A stretch of 64,000 bases of DNA, from contig NZ_JAGQDC010000014.1 in assembly GCF_023282985.1 (NCBI RefSeq), positions 1-64,000 of the forward strand, given 5' to 3'. The stretch comes from Serratia silvae. Its GTDB lineage: Bacteria; Pseudomonadota; Gammaproteobacteria; Enterobacterales; Enterobacteriaceae. Below are positions 25,851 through 34,583 of the stretch, in pieces. The translations under genes and the position numbers were made by a program. Below the pieces are notes generated by a model that did not search any database, was not told the DNA's origin, and saw only the letters and a program-made list of their open reading frames with translations. The number at the start of each line of letters is the position of its first letter. Within the stretch, counting starts at the first letter, position 1.

Positions 25851-28405
25851 GCCATACTCCTCAGCAGCACGGCATAGTGGTTACCCCCTTCCGTAGCGCC
25901 AAGCATCAGCGCGTTACGGACGGTTTTCTGCAACGGTTGGCTGACAAAGGCGATATCATCCGCGCTGAAGTTTTCGGTATACGGGATTGGCAGGATTTCA
26001 CCGCGTTTCATGATCTCCGTGACCACCGCGATATTGAGGATGCCGATGCTGGATTCCACCAGGCCAAACCAAGCGTTGTAGTTAACAAAAGGGATATTAC
26101 AACTGGCCGCACCGAATGCACGGCGTACCGCGCCGATCTCAACAGCATCACGGCTAGGCGTGCCGTCGCTGGTGCCGCAGATCAGATCCACCTCTTCCGG
26201 GTTAATCTCAGCTTCCTGCAATGCCTGACAAATTGCCGCCGTCATGGACTCAACCCTGGCAGGCATATCTTCCGGCGCAAAGTAACAACCATCATTAGAT
26301 TTGCCGTAACCGGCAATCTCGGCGTGAATATGGGCGCCGCGATCCTGTGCATGCTGCAAATCTTCAATTAGCAGCATGCCAGCCCCTTCACCCGGGACAT
26401 AGCCTTTGGCGTCCTTGCTGTAGATCTTGAAATCGGCCGGATCACACGTTAGTTGCAGATCGCTGTTCAGCGCTTGCAGATAAATAGCAAAGGTGCTCAT
26501 ATTTTCATCTGCACCACCAACAATCATCTGCGGTTGCAGACCCTGGCGGATCAACTCGTAGCCGTAAGTCAGTGCCCCCAGTCCGGCGTTGATACCGGTG
26601 GCCAGCGAGGTGTTATAGCCCTTGATCCCTTCAGAAATGGAACAGAAGGTTGAGATCGCGTTCATCAACGAACCTGGGAACTCCGAGGTCCGCACTTTGG
26701 TTGGGTCTGGGAACAGGCTTTGCAGATAACGATCCACCGTCGCCTGCGGCCCCTTGGACATGCCGAGGATCATGCCTAGCGTCTGACCGTCACGCTTGAC
26801 CTTGCGCCCGGCGTCGGTCATTGCCTGGGTGATGGCCAGCAAGGCAAAGGTGCTGATGGTATTGGCTTTACGCGGGTCAAAACGACGCAACATTTTACGC
26901 GCATCAAGGCCCTGCACCTGATGCACCCCGGTTGGTTTATTCAACTCGCTTTCCACATCCAGACCGCCGAAATGGCTGTGCATGTAGTCAACCACTTCGC
27001 GGTTATTCCGCATGGTGTTGAGTATTCCGCGGAACTCCTCGCGGGTGCTGGCCTCAAGCACCAGTGGATAGAGCTGTGATAACGGCTCCCTGGCCCACAT
27101 TTTCTCCAGCATACTCTGCAAGGTGTGTCCTACCGACGTCACCGCGCCCATGCCAGTGATAGCCACACGTTTACGTTGGTAGTGACTGGCCGGACTTTGT
27201 TCGGGTTTCACGCTGGCAATCACGCAGCAGTTGTTGCCGCCGAAGGCGTAGTTGTTCTTCATGAACATTTTGACTTCGCCTTGCTGGAACTCATTGGGTA
27301 CATAGTTGAGATCGCAGTTCGGTCGAGGCGTACTAAAGTTGAGGGTAGGCAGGATCTGGTTATCAGGCAACGTCAGGAAGCAGGCAATCAGTTCGATAAT
27401 CCCGGCGGAGCCGATATTGTGACCGACATAGGCTTTGGTAGAACTGACCGGAATATCCATGATATTCGGGAAGACCTTTTTCATTGCCAATGTTTCGCAA
27501 CGGTCGTTGGCCTCGGTTCCTGTGCCATGAACATTGATGTAGTCAATATTCTGTGGCCCGATAGCGGCATTTTGCATAGCATGGCGCATCACCTGCACCG
27601 CACCATCGCCACGAGGATCCGGTGCCGTTTCGTGATAGGCATCGCAAGAGGTGGCATAAGACACCATTTCGCCATAGATTGTGGCACCACGAGCAACGGC
27701 GTGTTCGTACTCTTCCAACAGCAACGCCCCCGCACCTTCACCAATCGACATTCCTGGTGTGCCAGAGAACGGGCTGGACGGCGTACGTTTCATGGCATGT
27801 AGCGCATAAAAACCGGCAAATGTCGGCAGATAGATAGGCTCGGTGCCGACCACCAGAACAGTGGCATTCTTGCCATTCTGGATCAGGTCATAGCCAATAC
27901 CCATCGCGTTGGTACTGGCCGTACAGGCGGTCGCAACCAGTTCAAAACCGCCCTTCAGCCCCAGCAGCGAGGAAACAATAGCGCTACAGGAGGCAAAGCT
28001 GCCGGAAACCATGGCCTTTTTCAGCGAAAAACGCTCCATCTGATGCTCGATCAGCGGAATAAACGCCTCAGTACCGGCGGAGGAGACACCGATGATCAGG
28101 CCGGTCTTATCACGGAGTTTGCCACGAGGTAATTGCCCCTGATCTAAGGCCTCATGACCGACCTTATAAGCCCACAGTGCGGCATTATCCAACGCAGCGA
28201 CGGTTTCAGCGGAAAGATCGGGCCAGCTCAACGGCTGTAATACCTCAGAGGCGTTCGCATCCTCGAACCATTCGAGATATTTTTTGCTGGGTTTTATTCC
28301 GCAGGTTTTATTCAGCAGCGCCTGTTTGAATTCGGCAACGTTGGAGGCAATGGAAGAGAGGTGACCCATACCGGTGATCACCACTCGTTTGCGCGTGACT
28401 GTCAT
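25847..28405 (-). CDS. Fused beta-ketoacyl-ACP synthase and chain-length-factor-like domain
   Basis: 852 residues made of two ketosynthase folds. Domain 1 (1-400) is intact: nucleophile Cys161 in VATACTASTNA, His293 in VHGTGTEAND, Lys324 and His329 in STKAYVGHNIGSAG. Domain 2 (411-852) keeps the fold but lacks the triad: the first motif reads NTSLATGINAGLGAL, HGTGT becomes CGTSDGT, and the second His region reads NAWFGLVESS. This is the KS-alpha plus chain-length-factor pairing of type II polyketide and aryl-polyene systems, fused into one chain. It should be the elongating condensing enzyme. The ATG at 28405 follows GGAAG. Confidence 0.86.
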   Translation of the reverse strand: MTVTRKRVVITGMGHLSSIASNVAEFKQALLNKTCGIKPSKKYLEWFEDANASEVLQPLSWPDLSAETVAALDNAALWAYKVGHEALDQGQLPRGKLRDKTGLIIGVSSAGTEAFIPLIEHQMERFSLKKAMVSGSFASCSAIVSSLLGLKGGFELVATACTASTNAMGIGYDLIQNGKNATVLVVGTEPIYLPTFAGFYALHAMKRTPSSPFSGTPGMSIGEGAGALLLEEYEHAVARGATIYGEMVSYATSCDAYHETAPDPRGDGAVQVMRHAMQNAAIGPQNIDYINVHGTGTEANDRCETLAMKKVFPNIMDIPVSSTKAYVGHNIGSAGIIELIACFLTLPDNQILPTLNFSTPRPNCDLNYVPNEFQQGEVKMFMKNNYAFGGNNCCVIASVKPEQSPASHYQRKRVAITGMGAVTSVGHTLQSMLEKMWAREPLSQLYPLVLEASTREEFRGILNTMRNNREVVDYMHSHFGGLDVESELNKPTGVHQVQGLDARKMLRRFDPRKANTISTFALLAITQAMTDAGRKVKRDGQTLGMILGMSKGPQATVDRYLQSLFPDPTKVRTSEFPGSLMNAISTFCSISEGIKGYNTSLATGINAGLGALTYGYELIRQGLQPQMIVGGADENMSTFAIYLQALNSDLQLTCDPADFKIYSKDAKGYVPGEGAGMLLIEDLQHAQDRGAHIHAEIAGYGKSNDGCYFAPEDMPARVESMTAAICQALQEAEINPEEVDLICGTSDGTPSRDAVEIGAVRRAFGAASCNIPFVNYNAWFGLVESSIGILNIAVVTEIMKRGEILPIPYTENFSADDIAFVSQPLQKTVRNALMLGATEGGNHYAVLLRSMA

Positions 28406-28474
28406 AGTGTCTTCCGTGTCAGCAAACAATGAATCAAAAGTGGATGCGCCATGTTGCCATGGCGCAAGAGAACG

Positions 28475-29722
28475 TTACGCTTTCGGTGCGTTATCAACGG
28501 CTGCGGCAAGCGCGTCTTTTTCAGCTTGAGCTTGCTCTTCCTTCTGCTTTTGCCACTCAAACTGCTGCAACAGGTCGCGCGGACGCGTGCTGTCAACATA
28601 GCTGTGTTCAGAGGGATTAATCAGGAAGCTGTAGTTGCGGGCGAAAGGCACCGCTGACGTCATCACCGCGACCGGGCCGCTGGCCGTGACCACCTGATAG
28701 GCATCAATATCGGCCCAGGCCCAGGCGTCCGTCAGGAACAGTCGGCCCAGACAGGCTTCCAGATCCGCCGAATAGTCACAGACGATCACTTCACCGATGC
28801 AATTACCTTCGAACATCACTTTGTCACCGCGTTGGGGAACGGCTTGCGGCTTACCCGCAATGGTCATTCCCACTACCCGGTGGCTGGCACCCTGCTCTAC
28901 GCGTCCACTTAAACTTTCCTGACCGGTGAAACCGTCCTTGTCGTAACGCACGGCCCACTGCATCTGCAGCGCGATCGGGCAACTCGTGTAGGCATTGAAA
29001 ACATCAGGTTCCCAGCAAGGGTTTTCCAACCGTGCCATACGCTGGTAGTTCAACCCACCGGCACGCATATCGTATTTCTCACCAGCGGCCAACATCTGCT
29101 TCCAGACGTCGGCCAGCAACTCCTGCGGACCCATCAGCTTGTAGGAGTATTCGCCATGCTTGCCGCTGCGCAGCAGGATCAGATCGTCCTCAACGTGCAT
29201 ATGTTCCTGGAACGGTAGGCCAATAACGTCCATGCCATAGACTTCGGCCAATAGCTCCCAAGCGTAAGGGCCTTCAAAATGCAACATGCCCCACTCAGGC
29301 GTCAGCGATTCGATCGACTCAATGTCTTCAAATTCTTCTTCATTTCCTGCCAGCTTGGCACGCAGCATCTCACACAACGTTTCACCGCTGACCCACTCCG
29401 ACAGCAGCAGAAAACGCTCGTCATCGCAGGCAATATACAGATCGGTGATGATATGGCCCTGCTCGTCGAGCAGCAGGCTGTACATCGCCTGTTCATCGCG
29501 GATTGACGAAACATCGCCGGAAACCAACTGATTGAGCAACGACCAGGCACTCTCCCCGCTGATAGCGGCGATGCCGAAATGAGAGTAGTCGGACAGCAGA
29601 ATATTTTTACGTACAGCCTGGTGCTCCTCATCTGCAGTGCAATAACTAGCAGGAATGGCGACACCGTTGCGTTCCCCCATTACCGCGCCGTGCTGCTGAT
29701 GAATTTCAGTGAGTCTGCTCAT
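28475..29722 (-). CDS. GcvT-like aminomethyltransferase homologue (CylF-like)
   Basis: 415 residues related to the glycine-cleavage T protein/YgfZ family: LLSDYSHFGIAAISG, then LNQLVSGDVSSI, and YSLLLDEQGHIITDLYI correspond to the N-terminal folate-binding half. RVEQGASHRVVGMTI and a final barrel domain follow. The last 40 residues are charged and Ala-rich. A T protein next to an ACP and ketosynthases, with no GcvH or GcvP, is characteristic of the granadaene cyl operon (CylF), where its exact chemistry is unresolved. Its ATG overlaps the ACP stop. Confidence 0.82.
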   Translation of the reverse strand: MSRLTEIHQQHGAVMGERNGVAIPASYCTADEEHQAVRKNILLSDYSHFGIAAISGESAWSLLNQLVSGDVSSIRDEQAMYSLLLDEQGHIITDLYIACDDERFLLLSEWVSGETLCEMLRAKLAGNEEEFEDIESIESLTPEWGMLHFEGPYAWELLAEVYGMDVIGLPFQEHMHVEDDLILLRSGKHGEYSYKLMGPQELLADVWKQMLAAGEKYDMRAGGLNYQRMARLENPCWEPDVFNAYTSCPIALQMQWAVRYDKDGFTGQESLSGRVEQGASHRVVGMTIAGKPQAVPQRGDKVMFEGNCIGEVIVCDYSADLEACLGRLFLTDAWAWADIDAYQVVTASGPVAVMTSAVPFARNYSFLINPSEHSYVDSTRPRDLLQQFEWQKQKEEQAQAEKDALAAAVDNAPKA

Positions 29723-30045
29723 TCCTGGTCCGCTCCTGCTGCTGTTGATTCGTTGGTGGTTTCCCCCTGCTTGGCGATAACAAACGAAGCCAAGGTGTTG
29801 ATGCTGCGCATGTAGGAAGGATCGTCGCCTTCTTTCACGCGGATGCCGAAGGTCTCGTCAAGGAGTACGATGACTTCGGTGGCATCCACCGAATCCAACT
29901 TCAACCCACTACCAAACAGCGGCGTATCATCGTCAATCTGTTTGACGCTCTGGTAGAGGTTCAGGCGCTCTATCAAGCCTGTTTTGATCGTCTCCAGCAC
30001 AGACTTGCGCTGTTCAATCGTTGCATTAAGCGCGATGCTACTCAT
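29719..30045 (-). CDS. Acyl carrier protein
   Basis: 108 residues; four-helix ACP with the phosphopantetheine Ser52 in GLKLDSVDATEV, followed by an acidic recognition helix (LLDETFGIRV). The extended C-terminal tail (about 95-108) is polar. It should carry the growing chain made by the neighbouring enzymes and be activated by the operon's AcpS. It differs from housekeeping AcpP, whose motif is GADSLD. Confidence 0.88.
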   Translation of the reverse strand: MSSIALNATIEQRKSVLETIKTGLIERLNLYQSVKQIDDDTPLFGSGLKLDSVDATEVIVLLDETFGIRVKEGDDPSYMRSINTLASFVIAKQGETTNESTAAGADQE

Positions 30046-30062
30046 TACGGCATTTCTCCCTG

Positions 30063-30653
30063 TTAGTTAACGTGCATACCTTTGCTTTCAGCCTGACTGC
30101 GATCGGTGCGGAAATTGACAATACGCCCAACGCACACCACATTACGGCCAACTCGAGCCTCCACCTCGTAGTGGTGGAAACCGTTGATATCGGCGAAGGC
30201 CAGGCGGCTATTCACTTCAATAGTGTCACCCGGCGAAACCATATTCTTGTATTTGACGTCCTGAGAAGCCAGGACGCCGATCACCCGTGCACGCTCGGCA
30301 ATCACCCGCGCAGCGCCCTCTGATGTATGCAGTGCCCGCGACACCTCATCGAATTTCTTCAATGGCTGCTGGGTTTCTCGTTCATGCAGTTGGCAGAAAT
30401 CGTTCAGCAGGCTCAGATACTCACTGGACTGGCCAAAGATCTCGGCGATCATCACCCCAGGCATCACCGGGTTATCAGGGAAATGCCCTGGGATATAGGA
30501 TTCATTAAAGGTGACATGCTTGATCACGGTGATTGATCCCTTTTCACCCGGCGTAAAATCCACGATGCGATCCACCATAAATATCGGTGCACGCCAAGCT
30601 CCCATCTTCAGCAACAAAGTGGATGAGACTAAGCTCTTGTTATAATTAGCCAT
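30063..30653 (-). CDS. 3-hydroxyacyl-ACP dehydratase, hot-dog fold (FabZ/CylZ-like)
   Basis: 196 residues. Catalytic His57 is in IPGHFPDNPVMPGVMIAE, with Glu71 at its end, the FabZ/FabA active-site arrangement. After the usual FabZ core there is an inserted segment (about 75-110), making it longer than the 150-residue FabZ. Repeated dehydration without full reduction would leave a conjugated polyene. It is encoded 17 bp after fabG-like and 17 bp before the ACP gene. Confidence 0.87.
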   Translation of the reverse strand: MANYNKSLVSSTLLLKMGAWRAPIFMVDRIVDFTPGEKGSITVIKHVTFNESYIPGHFPDNPVMPGVMIAEIFGQSSEYLSLLNDFCQLHERETQQPLKKFDEVSRALHTSEGAARVIAERARVIGVLASQDVKYKNMVSPGDTIEVNSRLAFADINGFHHYEVEARVGRNVVCVGRIVNFRTDRSQAESKGMHVN

Positions 30654-30669
30654 GCAACATTCCTGTCGA

Positions 30670-31425
30670 TTAACGCATCACCAAGCCACCATCAGCCACC
30701 AAAGTCTGGCCAACGATATAGCTGGATGCGTCTGAGCTTAAAAATGCCACCACATTGGCGATCTCGTCGACACGACCAAGACGCTTCAACGGGATGGCTG
30801 ACATTACGGTGCGCACAATCTGACGCGGCACCTTTTTCACCATTCTGGATTCGATCATGCCCGGTGCCACGGCATTAACGCGGATCCCCTTGGCAGCCAT
30901 CTCATTGGCCAGAGTGCGGGTAAAGCCGATGATGCCGGCCTTGGCAGCGCTGTAATTGGTCTGGCCAAAACTGGAGGTGAGACCGGATACCGAAGATATA
31001 TTTACCACCGTCGAATTGCGGGCATGGCGCAATAATGGCAGCAACTGTTTGGTCATGGTAAAGGTGCCATACAGGTTGACCTTAATAACCTGATCAAACT
31101 CGTCATACGTCAGTGCGGAAAATACGTTGTCTTTGTAGATCCCGGCATTATTAATCAGCACATGCACCGCATGCGCTCGTTTTTCAAGCTCTTCGGCCAG
31201 GCTGGACACCTCACTGACATCAGCAACATTGCACTGCAAGATCTGCAGATTGTCACCCTGCGGATGGGAGTCTTTTAATTTTTCCAGACCGCTATTATCA
31301 TGATGGTAAATAGCAAAAACCTTAGCCTGCTGCTCAAGATATTTCTCACAAATAGCCAAGCCAATATCACCACTGGCGCCAGTGATAACCACATTCTTCC
31401 CCCCGATATCGGGATAGTGAGACAT
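30670..31425 (-). CDS. 3-oxoacyl-ACP reductase (FabG/CylG-like)
   Basis: 251 residues of classical SDR. It has the cofactor motif TGASGDIG, NNAGIY, catalytic Ser in ISSVSG, YSAAK with the normal Tyr-Lys spacing, and APGMIESRM. The C-terminal end (SSDASYIVGQTLVADGG) is that of FabG. It should reduce each 3-oxo intermediate with NADPH. It is the second gene of the operon after acpS. Confidence 0.9.
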   Translation of the reverse strand: MSHYPDIGGKNVVITGASGDIGLAICEKYLEQQAKVFAIYHHDNSGLEKLKDSHPQGDNLQILQCNVADVSEVSSLAEELEKRAHAVHVLINNAGIYKDNVFSALTYDEFDQVIKVNLYGTFTMTKQLLPLLRHARNSTVVNISSVSGLTSSFGQTNYSAAKAGIIGFTRTLANEMAAKGIRVNAVAPGMIESRMVKKVPRQIVRTVMSAIPLKRLGRVDEIANVVAFLSSDASSYIVGQTLVADGGLVMR

Positions 31426-31446
31426 AGATATTCCCTTATTTAATAA

Positions 31447-31815
31447 TTAACCCAATGCCGCAGCGGCAATGGCATGCGACTGACAATGAGAAATGCTCAG
31501 CGTGGCGTGAGTCAGTTTTTTCTCCTGCATCAATCTGGCAAATTCACCGCTGAAGAAATAATAAGGGCAACCCAAATCATCGTGTCTGATTTCGATGTCA
31601 TGGAATAGGATCCCCAGGCGGAACCCGGTACCAAGCGCTTTCACCGCAGCTTCTTTGGCTGCCCAGAAACCAGCCAGTCGTTCGACGTTTTCGGCCAAAT
31701 CCCCCAGAACCTGCTGCTCTGTCTGGGTTAGCAAACGTTGTACCAACCCATTACCACTTCGCGTTAACGCGGTGTTTACCCGTGCGATCTCAATAATATC
31801 CACACCAAGATTCAT
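31447..31815 (-). CDS. Holo-ACP synthase (AcpS-type phosphopantetheinyl transferase)
   Basis: 122 residues. The two metal-binding motifs are present: GVDIIEI with Asp6, and FWAAKEAAVKALGTGF with Glu55. It would transfer 4'-phosphopantetheine from CoA to the operon ACP. It is the first gene of the 17-gene minus-strand operon. The streptococcal cyl operon also encodes a dedicated transferase (CylK). Confidence 0.9.
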   Translation of the reverse strand: MNLGVDIIEIARVNTALTRSGNGLVQRLLTQTEQQVLGDLAENVERLAGFWAAKEAAVKALGTGFRLGILFHDIEIRHDDLGCPYYFFSGEFARLMQEKKLTHATLSISHCQSHAIAAAALG

Positions 31816-32619
31816 CCGTCCCGACTCCCTTCCTCAAGTCCATTGAAGCAGTTTCGCGTGAAAGCAAAATATATACAGGTGGAATATAGCGACACTCAAC
31901 AGACTTTCTCTGCGCTAAATTAAGGTTGATATTTTCCCTGCATGTAATTGTCTGGTGTGAATATTATCGTAAAATGTCAAATACAATCAATAAAGCACCA
32001 TTAAAAAACACCGACAATGAATAAAATGGTATTTTTAACTGATTTTGTAAAAATTTTCAGAATTAAAATTCATTTCATTAGATGAAATTGCTGCATGTGC
32101 CTTTTTTTTATTAACTAAGCGAGACTTTACCTTCTTGAGAATAATCCATGCAAACAGGATTATTCGCGAAAAATAAGAATCAATCAAGATAAACAATAGA
32201 ATTAACCCATTTAATCATGGCTTATATTCCACTTGAATAAAATAACATTGTAATCATTAATTCTCATCATGAAGATTTTAATCATAACTCTTGTTACAGC
32301 CAGTTGTTACTCCCCCATGGAATTGATGATTAGCAATTGAAATAAGATGAACTCCCTAACCTGGTAGCGATGATCAAGCGATCCTGGTAGCCAACTCTTT
32401 CTGCTTGTTAGTCAATTTTTAAGCAGTAATCTCTTCGGCATTTCGGGCCAATCTGTTACTCTGCCAGTCTAGGCTCAGCAGCAGAATCGGCCGCACTAAG
32501 AAAATCCCCATAATCACGCTGAAACATCAGATATATCCAATGATAATTTCAGAATTTAATAAGTTGAACTGACCATACTCTGCGGTGCAGAATGCGCGCA
32601 GATTAAATGGAGGTTCCAG
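31816..32619. other. Long AT-rich intergenic region with operon promoter and an inverted repeat
   Basis: These 804 bp separate the divergent polyene-like operon and the OmpA-family gene. The region is far more AT-rich than its flanks and holds no convincing gene. A perfect inverted repeat lies at 32139-32165: GAATAATCC, nine bases, GGATTATTC. It could be a regulator-binding site or a hairpin. Promoters for both flanking genes should be here, and the length suggests several regulators. Confidence 0.5.
32139..32165. repeat. Perfect 9-bp inverted repeat, possible operator
   Basis: The arms GAATAATCC (32139-32147) and GGATTATTC (32157-32165) are exact complements with a nine-base spacer, so arm centres are about 18 bp apart. 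It sits about 320 bp upstream of acpS and about 455 bp upstream of the OmpA-family gene. No regulator gene lies next to it. Confidence 0.45.
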
Positions 32620-33741
32620 ATGTACCAGATGGGAAATGTCATTAACCAGCAGACGGCGGCGTTCTCGCCCCAGGTGCTGACGGTGTTGGAACAAAAGCTG
32701 GCAACGGCTCAGGAAAAGATCGCGCTATGCCTAAACGGCATGGGGGCCTTGATCCTGCAAAAAACCCGCGACTACCTGCATCGCAATGACAACTCTCTCC
32801 GTTTCCGCCAGCAAGTCGGACACACTCCTCACTTCGAATTACGCTTTCTGGATGAAGCATTGGGCAAATTCAGCCCAGCATTGCTGACGATGGTACTTGG
32901 CCACAAATTGAAGCACCTCACCCAGCTGTTTGTGAGCTTTTATGTGCTGGAGAAACAGGTCGCCGAACGGCTGTTTTCCGTGGCCTCTGCTGTGGTATTT
33001 GGCCTGCTGGGCCAATATCTCCGCCAACGTTCTCTACAATCACCGTCATTGAAAGGCTGGCTCGAGTGGCAGTTGCCACGGATTGCCGCAGCCCAGCCAA
33101 CGGCAGTGCTCAACCAGCTACCTGCTCTTATCCCAGCCGATCCGGCGGTTTCCCGCACCGGATCGCTACCGCCCCCCAAAGGCCGTATCTGGCCGTGGCT
33201 AACGTTGGTGCTGCTATTGCTGGTATCGCTGCTGTTTTCGCTGCGGGGCTTTAGCGTGTTACAACCCATGCAGGCCAGCGGTCAGAGCGATGTGACCTAC
33301 CGCCGGTTGGCCGATGGCAAGCAGCTCTTATTGTCGCAGCGTAGCGTCGAGAACCTGCTGATCACCTACATTGAAAGCAATGCTCCCACTAGCGAAAAGC
33401 GTTGGTTTACACTGGATCGCCTGCGGTTCGATATCAGCCGCACCGAGTTAACTCCTGCGTCACAGGAACAACTGAGGAATATTGTCGATATTCTGCGCGC
33501 CTACCCAAATGTGGAGATCCAGTTGGGGGGATATACCGATAAGTCGGCTAATGAACAGATGGATCTGCGTTTATCGCAGGATCGTGCCGATACGGTACGA
33601 ATGGCATTGGTAAAAATGGGGATTGGGGCAAGCCGTATCAGCGCCGAAGGTTACGGCTCTGCTTACCCCTTGGTGCCAAACGATAGCGAGGCCAATCGCG
33701 CCAAAAACCGCAGAATCGATCTGCGGGTGATTGAGAAGTAA
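32620..33741 (+). CDS. OmpA-family peptidoglycan-binding protein with a novel N-terminal domain
   Basis: 373 residues. The N-terminal region (1-180) is helical and of no known family. One membrane segment lies at about 190-212 (IWPWLTLVLLLLVSLLFSLRG). The C-terminal OmpA-like domain (about 265-373) has TPASQEQLRNIVDIL and the diaminopimelate-binding pattern LSQDRADTVRMAL, ending NRAKNRRIDLRV. Topology suggests a cytoplasmic N-terminus with the OmpA domain anchoring to the wall. GGAGG lies six bases before the ATG. It is divergent from the polyene-like operon; a functional link is not shown. Confidence 0.8.
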   Translation: MYQMGNVINQQTAAFSPQVLTVLEQKLATAQEKIALCLNGMGALILQKTRDYLHRNDNSLRFRQQVGHTPHFELRFLDEALGKFSPALLTMVLGHKLKHLTQLFVSFYVLEKQVAERLFSVASAVVFGLLGQYLRQRSLQSPSLKGWLEWQLPRIAAAQPTAVLNQLPALIPADPAVSRTGSLPPPKGRIWPWLTLVLLLLVSLLFSLRGFSVLQPMQASGQSDVTYRRLADGKQLLLSQRSVENLLITYIESNAPTSEKRWFTLDRLRFDISRTELTPASQEQLRNIVDILRAYPNVEIQLGGYTDKSANEQMDLRLSQDRADTVRMALVKMGIGASRISAEGYGSAYPLVPNDSEANRAKNRRIDLRVIEK

Positions 33742-33813
33742 TGCGCGGCCAACCGGATAGCCCGGTGTCAGCATGACTTATGACTTGGCAGTGTCTCAGC
33801 CTGGTATCGCTCG

Positions 33814-34313
33814 TCAGACGTTCTTAAGCGTGGACATGTCGATGGCAAAACGGTATTTGACGTTCCCTTTCTCCAGACGCTCATAGGCGTCGTTGATCTC
33901 CTGGATGCTGATAACTTCCACGTCTGAAGTAATGTTGTGCTGCCCACAAAAATCAAGCATTTCCTGCGTTTGCGCAATTCCACCGATCCCAGATTGTCCA
34001 GCACCTGCAGTACAAAGTGCTCGTCAACCACAATACTTTGCGCATAGCCACCGTATGTGACTGGTGCGGTACCATATTTATCCGGTGAGTTGTAGGTCAG
34101 TACCTTGCTTGGTGAATACTGCTCACGGTTCGCACAACAGTGCGGGCAGGCTGGATCGGCATCAACCAGACACCCCACCGCGACAATATCGCCAACCTTA
34201 TGCCGGGCCACACCGGCACCGACCGCAGCCACGCGTCCTACAATCTCAGTCGCCATGGCGTCCCTCGCTCTCTTGACGAACTTGCGCTGCATCGGTGCAG
34301 CGTATTTCGACAC
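33814..34313 (-). pseudogene. Zinc alcohol dehydrogenase (YahK/AdhC type) with internal deletion and frameshift
   Basis: Two pieces of one NAD(P)-dependent alcohol dehydrogenase remain. The first reads EIVGRVAAVG, VGDIVAVGC (metal region) and YGGYAQSIVV. At about 34005 it jumps directly to the C-terminal part in another frame ([20 protein letters not shown], then [17 protein letters not shown]). About 160 residues, including the cofactor-binding Rossmann core, are missing. The N-terminal zinc ligands before EIVGR are also gone, with the left junction near 34258. The 270 bp upstream hold no recognisable gene. Confidence 0.8.
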
Positions 34314-34583
34314 CCGAGTTCTGGGCAGATATTCCCGTGGTATGTCGATATTGGTGGTGAGATCCAGACACGAGAATTTTCGCCTACAGTGGCGACAAAT
34401 AATATCGACCTAGAGGTTCAGCCCCTGCGGGTGAGAAAGTTTATTGAACTTGCTGTTGAGCGGCTTAGGGACAACCAGGATTTGACGCTTTCTACCGAGG
34501 AACTGGCGATGTATGCTGCTGTTTGATGAAGGGAGCGTTCTGAAGACCGCTCCTCCCCATCCGGGATCAAGAGTAAAGCACAC

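Noticed and set aside
15118-31815. Assignment of the operon as an ordinary aryl-polyene cluster
   Set aside because: Aryl-polyene clusters normally use an MMPL exporter and lack a GcvT-like protein and a dedicated transacylase. This operon has a MacB/LolCDE-type transporter and both of those genes.
32419-32530. Minus-strand frame resembling the end of a membrane protein (VRPILLLSLDWQSNRLARN)
   Set aside because: It is only about 35 codons in very AT-rich DNA. It could be a relic of a sensor-type protein but is too short to support.
34314-34526. Plus-strand frame ending ELAMYAAV upstream of the second PBP gene
   Set aside because: It is coding-like in its last 45 codons but has no start context or recognisable domain. 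It is possibly another relic, not callable.
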